Source: Conidiobolus incongruus B7586 (taxonomy: Eukaryota; Entomophthoromycota; Entomophthoromycetes; Entomophthorales; Conidiobolaceae). Taken from it: 24,778 nt of DNA. Shown one piece after another: positions 21,906 to 24,778 of the stretch; positions within the stretch are counted from its first letter, which is position 1, and each line of letters starts with the position of its first letter. The position numbers and the translations under genes are program-made. Where the stretch lies: assembly GCA_000697335.1 (NCBI GenBank), contig JNEM01012212.1, forward strand, positions 1 through 24,778, written 5' to 3'. Under the pieces are notes generated by a model that saw only the letters and a program-made list of their open reading frames with translations, made no database searches and was not told the origin of the DNA.

Positions 21906-23589
21906 TTATATTAATTTTAAACCAGTTTTAAATACTAAATAATTCAAATTATCTTGAGGCAAGTATTTGATATTGATTAAATTCATTAACTTATCTAAAT
22001 TAAATTTAATAGTCTGTTTTTTGAGATTGTCACAATAGGAGTATATACTGAGGTACATCATCCCCAATAAATAGAGGTAATAGTTCGTGAAAGGGTCAAT
22101 AGGTACATCGGATATCATTAACTCAATCATATCGTTGCAAAGGTTATACATAGCTCGAATTAAGTCGGAGCTGGGGGGCTGTTGTGAGCTTTTTAAAATA
22201 TCATATAAAGATAATAAGCCGTCGAAATGTGATAATTTCATCAGTTGCTCTATATATGTTATATCAGAATTAAATTGGCCATATTCCAGCTTCAAATTTT
22301 GTAAGCCCGTAATGAATCTTGAATAGCTCAATTTTAAGTGATTTAAACGGTCTTCCCAAGTTTTTAAGAACTGAGGACTTGTTAGCTTAAGCTCGGGTGG
22401 GAACCAGAGTGCATAGTGTGCTTTGTGTATCATTTCATTAGCTAGACTCGTGATTGACGAGGTAAACAAGTCATATTCACTGGACCATAGATATAATTGT
22501 TCGTGATTACGTGATGGTTGTTGCCATTCTGGATTGAATAGTTTCGAGTCAAAATTAGATAATTCTGCAATATAGTTGGGTGATGTGTATTGTGGGCCGC
22601 TAATATTATGATTTATGATAGAAGCTTTGGAAAAGGTTAACTTTCGATTATAACGTTGTATTGGATCGAATTTACAGTCATCTAAATGAATTCCCAAGGC
22701 ATAGCACATCCTTGTGAAATGAGCTTGATAGCTTCTAGCTAATTTGGTCCTACCCTGGTATTGGTAAACGAAAGTATATATCAATAAAGCTTGTACATTC
22801 TGTAAACTCGTTTTCTTAACAATTTCTTTGAGACTATTTTGGCCAAAGTTTTCCATATACTGGGTGATTTCGTCTGGTTTATCCACTCTTAATTGATACC
22901 CTGCATAATACATTGCGGAAAGCAACAGTGGAGAACTTAGCTCTCTCCGAAAGTGTTTCAAACTGAATAGTGCAAACATACGGTGGAATTTGGTGAAATA
23001 GATATGTAATAACTCGTTCCAAAACCTTTGTTGAGTGAGTATTATAAGCTGTCTGGCGCCAGGGACGGGTAAATACATCAAGCTATTTTTCGTCGTTGGC
23101 ATAATTTTCGCATTGATCCTGATCATATTTTGAACTTGGGGTATAGTTTTAAAATCCCAAGATATGCAATATACCATCTGTGATATTGAGATTTGATCCG
23201 AGTTGATGATATATGTTGTAAAGTGCTCAATATTCTGTAAGTGGTTAATAATTCTTGTATTGGGGTTAGATGGTAAGGATTGCTGTTGTTCTAAAGATAT
23301 TTCATTCAAAATCTTAAAAGACCGATCTTGAATCGATTTCTTATCTAATCAAATGATCAGATATTGTAATAATATTATATATATTATATTAAAATATTTT
23401 ACCTATCATATTAACTTGACTATTAAAACTACCATTATTCAACTGATTATACTCACAGAATAAAACTTTCAACTTTTTCTTATTTAACCTAGTATTACAG
23501 CCATTACAATATGAGCTATTAGCTCTAGATAAATTAAATTTACAATGTTTACAAATTTTATATTGGATAATATTCGAAGAATTTTTCAT
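21906..23589 (-). CDS. Gene B: fungal transcription factor-like protein, four-Cys zinc module plus MHR, two exons
   Basis: Exons 23589-23403 and 23344-21906 join across a 58-nt GT-AG intron (phase 1) to give 541 residues. Cys13, Cys16, Cys28 and Cys31 (YKICKHC...YCNGC) are followed by a basic run (RLNKKKLK). The MHR spans about residues 169-336: FWNELLHIYFTKFH, LLLSAMYYAGYQL, QALLIYTF, TRMCYALGIHLD and YNRK. The C-terminal part resembles gene A (LYDILKSSQ, LLGMMYLSIYSYC, LNYLVFKTG). The expected role is a nuclear DNA-binding regulator with unknown targets. The long exon could be taken as a gene starting at a TTG (23309), but the frame stays open to the splice site and joins the zinc exon, so the ATG at 23587-23589 is preferred. 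GC is clearly higher than in the flanks. There are no breaks, so it is probably functional. Pseudogene C is its nearest relative here. Confidence 0.87.
23345..23402 (-). other. Intron of gene B (phase 1, 58 nt)
   Basis: Read on the minus strand it starts GTAAAATA and ends TTTGATTAG. The upstream exon has 62 codons plus one base. Splicing forms a GAT codon, as in gene A, at the same position relative to the zinc module and the MHR. Confidence 0.85.
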
Positions 23590-24778
23590 GAATTAAAATT
23601 ATTTCTATTCCGTGGTTTAGATTCTAAATAGATCTATTTATATTGATCACAAATCCAATCATATGTTCAAATTTCTCATGGGATTTTATTAAATAGTTGT
23701 ACTTTTTTACTGTTTTTCAAATTTAATTATTTTTTTAAAATATTCCTTGTGGACTTAATACCACGTTTCTAAATTTTTCTTGCTCGTCTAATCAAATGTT
23801 TTGGACTAGTTTGGGAAAAAAGAAATTTCGGTGCATCTTGAAAATATAAATTATTTGTTATTTCTATTAGTAATGCATTTGGATATTGTTATAATTTAAT
23901 TCCTACCGTATTGAGTAGAATAGAATTTATTTTAAAAATAAACAGAACTGGTATAAATCAATGAATCCTTGATTATATTCCATAATAGTCAGTTGTTAAA
24001 AATATTTTAAAGTGAATGTAATAAATATTTTAAAATTTTTTGAACAAGCTTAAAATAAATTAGAGAATTAAAGGTTGTGTATCATATTTGATATATTGAA
24101 AAACTTATATAATTTTACTTTGAAGTTTCTTTCCAAATTATATATTGATCAAAATAAATAAATCCTTTATTATATATTATTTATAAATACTCATTAATTT
24201 CAATATCTAGAAAAATTTATATAGTGGAATACTAATTATTTCAATTTTGATGAATTTTATATAATTCAATGACCAAATAAAAATTTCCAAATAGTCAATT
24301 TCAATAAAAATTGATAAATTAGAATCAATATATTTCATAATAATAATTAGATTTCAATCTATACACATATTTGTTGATTTATACATAATCAATATATATC
24401 ATCTTGGTAATGTTTTTATATAATATTAAATATAAAATTTTGAATTTAAACTATTTATCAAAATTATATTTAATATTACCTCAAAATTGAAATAATGGGA
24501 AATTTTTTAATTTTTGATTTTTCAAATATATTTTTAATTTCAGAAGTAAAATTGTATACAGGAAATATAAGAAAATATATAATAATTTAAATTATATTAA
24601 TATTAAATATTTACTTATGAAAATTTATTATTTAATTCTATTTTAGTTAAATTAAATAATTATTATTAAAAATGTTTTATCATATTATTATTAAAACTTT
24701 ACTCTAAATTATAAATTATCTAGAATTATTTAAATTATAAACAATTTATAAAGAGTAAGTTTTATTTAAATTAATTTT
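23590..24778. other. Upstream flank of gene B, no gene seen
   Basis: The first few hundred bases should carry the promoter of gene B. GC is higher at 23620-23850 than beyond. No open frame of note and no similarity to the family was found. From about 24000 to the end the DNA is almost pure A/T. Confidence 0.5.

Noticed and set aside
22087-22326. Plus-strand open frame of 79 codons
   Set aside because: Antisense shadow of exon 2 of gene B.
1-24778. Mitochondrial or other organellar DNA, suggested by the AT content
   Set aside because: The genes are nuclear-type regulators with GT-AG introns, the transposons are Tc1/mariner, and no organellar genes or tRNAs are visible.

Overview
The window is extremely AT-rich eukaryotic DNA. 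Two intact genes carry short phase-1 GT-AG introns and encode proteins with the middle homology region (MHR) of fungal-specific transcription factors, so the source is a fungus. The very low GC, tiny introns, lineage-specific regulator family and heavy Tc1/mariner load would suit an early-diverging lineage such as Conidiobolus-like Entomophthoromycotina. That placement is an inference at low confidence.

The main content is one family of transcription-factor-like genes, mostly dead. Gene A (6148-7855, +) and gene B (21906-23589, -) look intact. Each has a short first exon with Cys at residues 13, 16, 28 and 31 (C-x2-C-x11-C-x2-C) followed by a basic run, then a phase-1 intron at the same place, then a long exon with the MHR. 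Three clear pseudogenes belong to the same family: H (8145-10848, -), C (14038-15626, +) and D (15700-18660, -). Weaker relics are E (3725-4450, +), F (11700-12045, +), G (13600-13870, +) and perhaps I (2070-2324, +). A/H and C/D are both convergent, tail-to-tail pairs. H and D resemble A, while C resembles B.

Four plain DNA transposons lie among the genes. Three are copies of one mariner (DD34D, about 1.3 kb, TA target duplications): copy 3 (1-1078, cut by the window edge), copy 2 (8207-9505) and copy 1 (16973-18290). Copy 2 sits inside the last coding exon of pseudogene H and copy 1 inside pseudogene D, and gene alignment resumes on the far side of both. The fourth is a Tc1-like element (20080-21652) with about 217-bp terminal repeats, each carrying an outer and an inner direct repeat, and a dead DD34E transposase. 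All transposases are dead. Many breaks fit C-to-T or G-to-A change (Trp to stop, Gln to stop, catalytic Asp to Asn), and mariner copies 2 and 3 are far more AT-shifted than copy 1. This resembles repeat-induced point mutation, but plain AT mutation pressure is also possible.

The remaining DNA (1079-2069, 2325-3724, 4474-6142, 10849-11699, 12046-13599, 18661-20077, 21653-21905 and 23590-24778) shows no supportable gene. I saw no tRNA, rRNA or CRISPR array.
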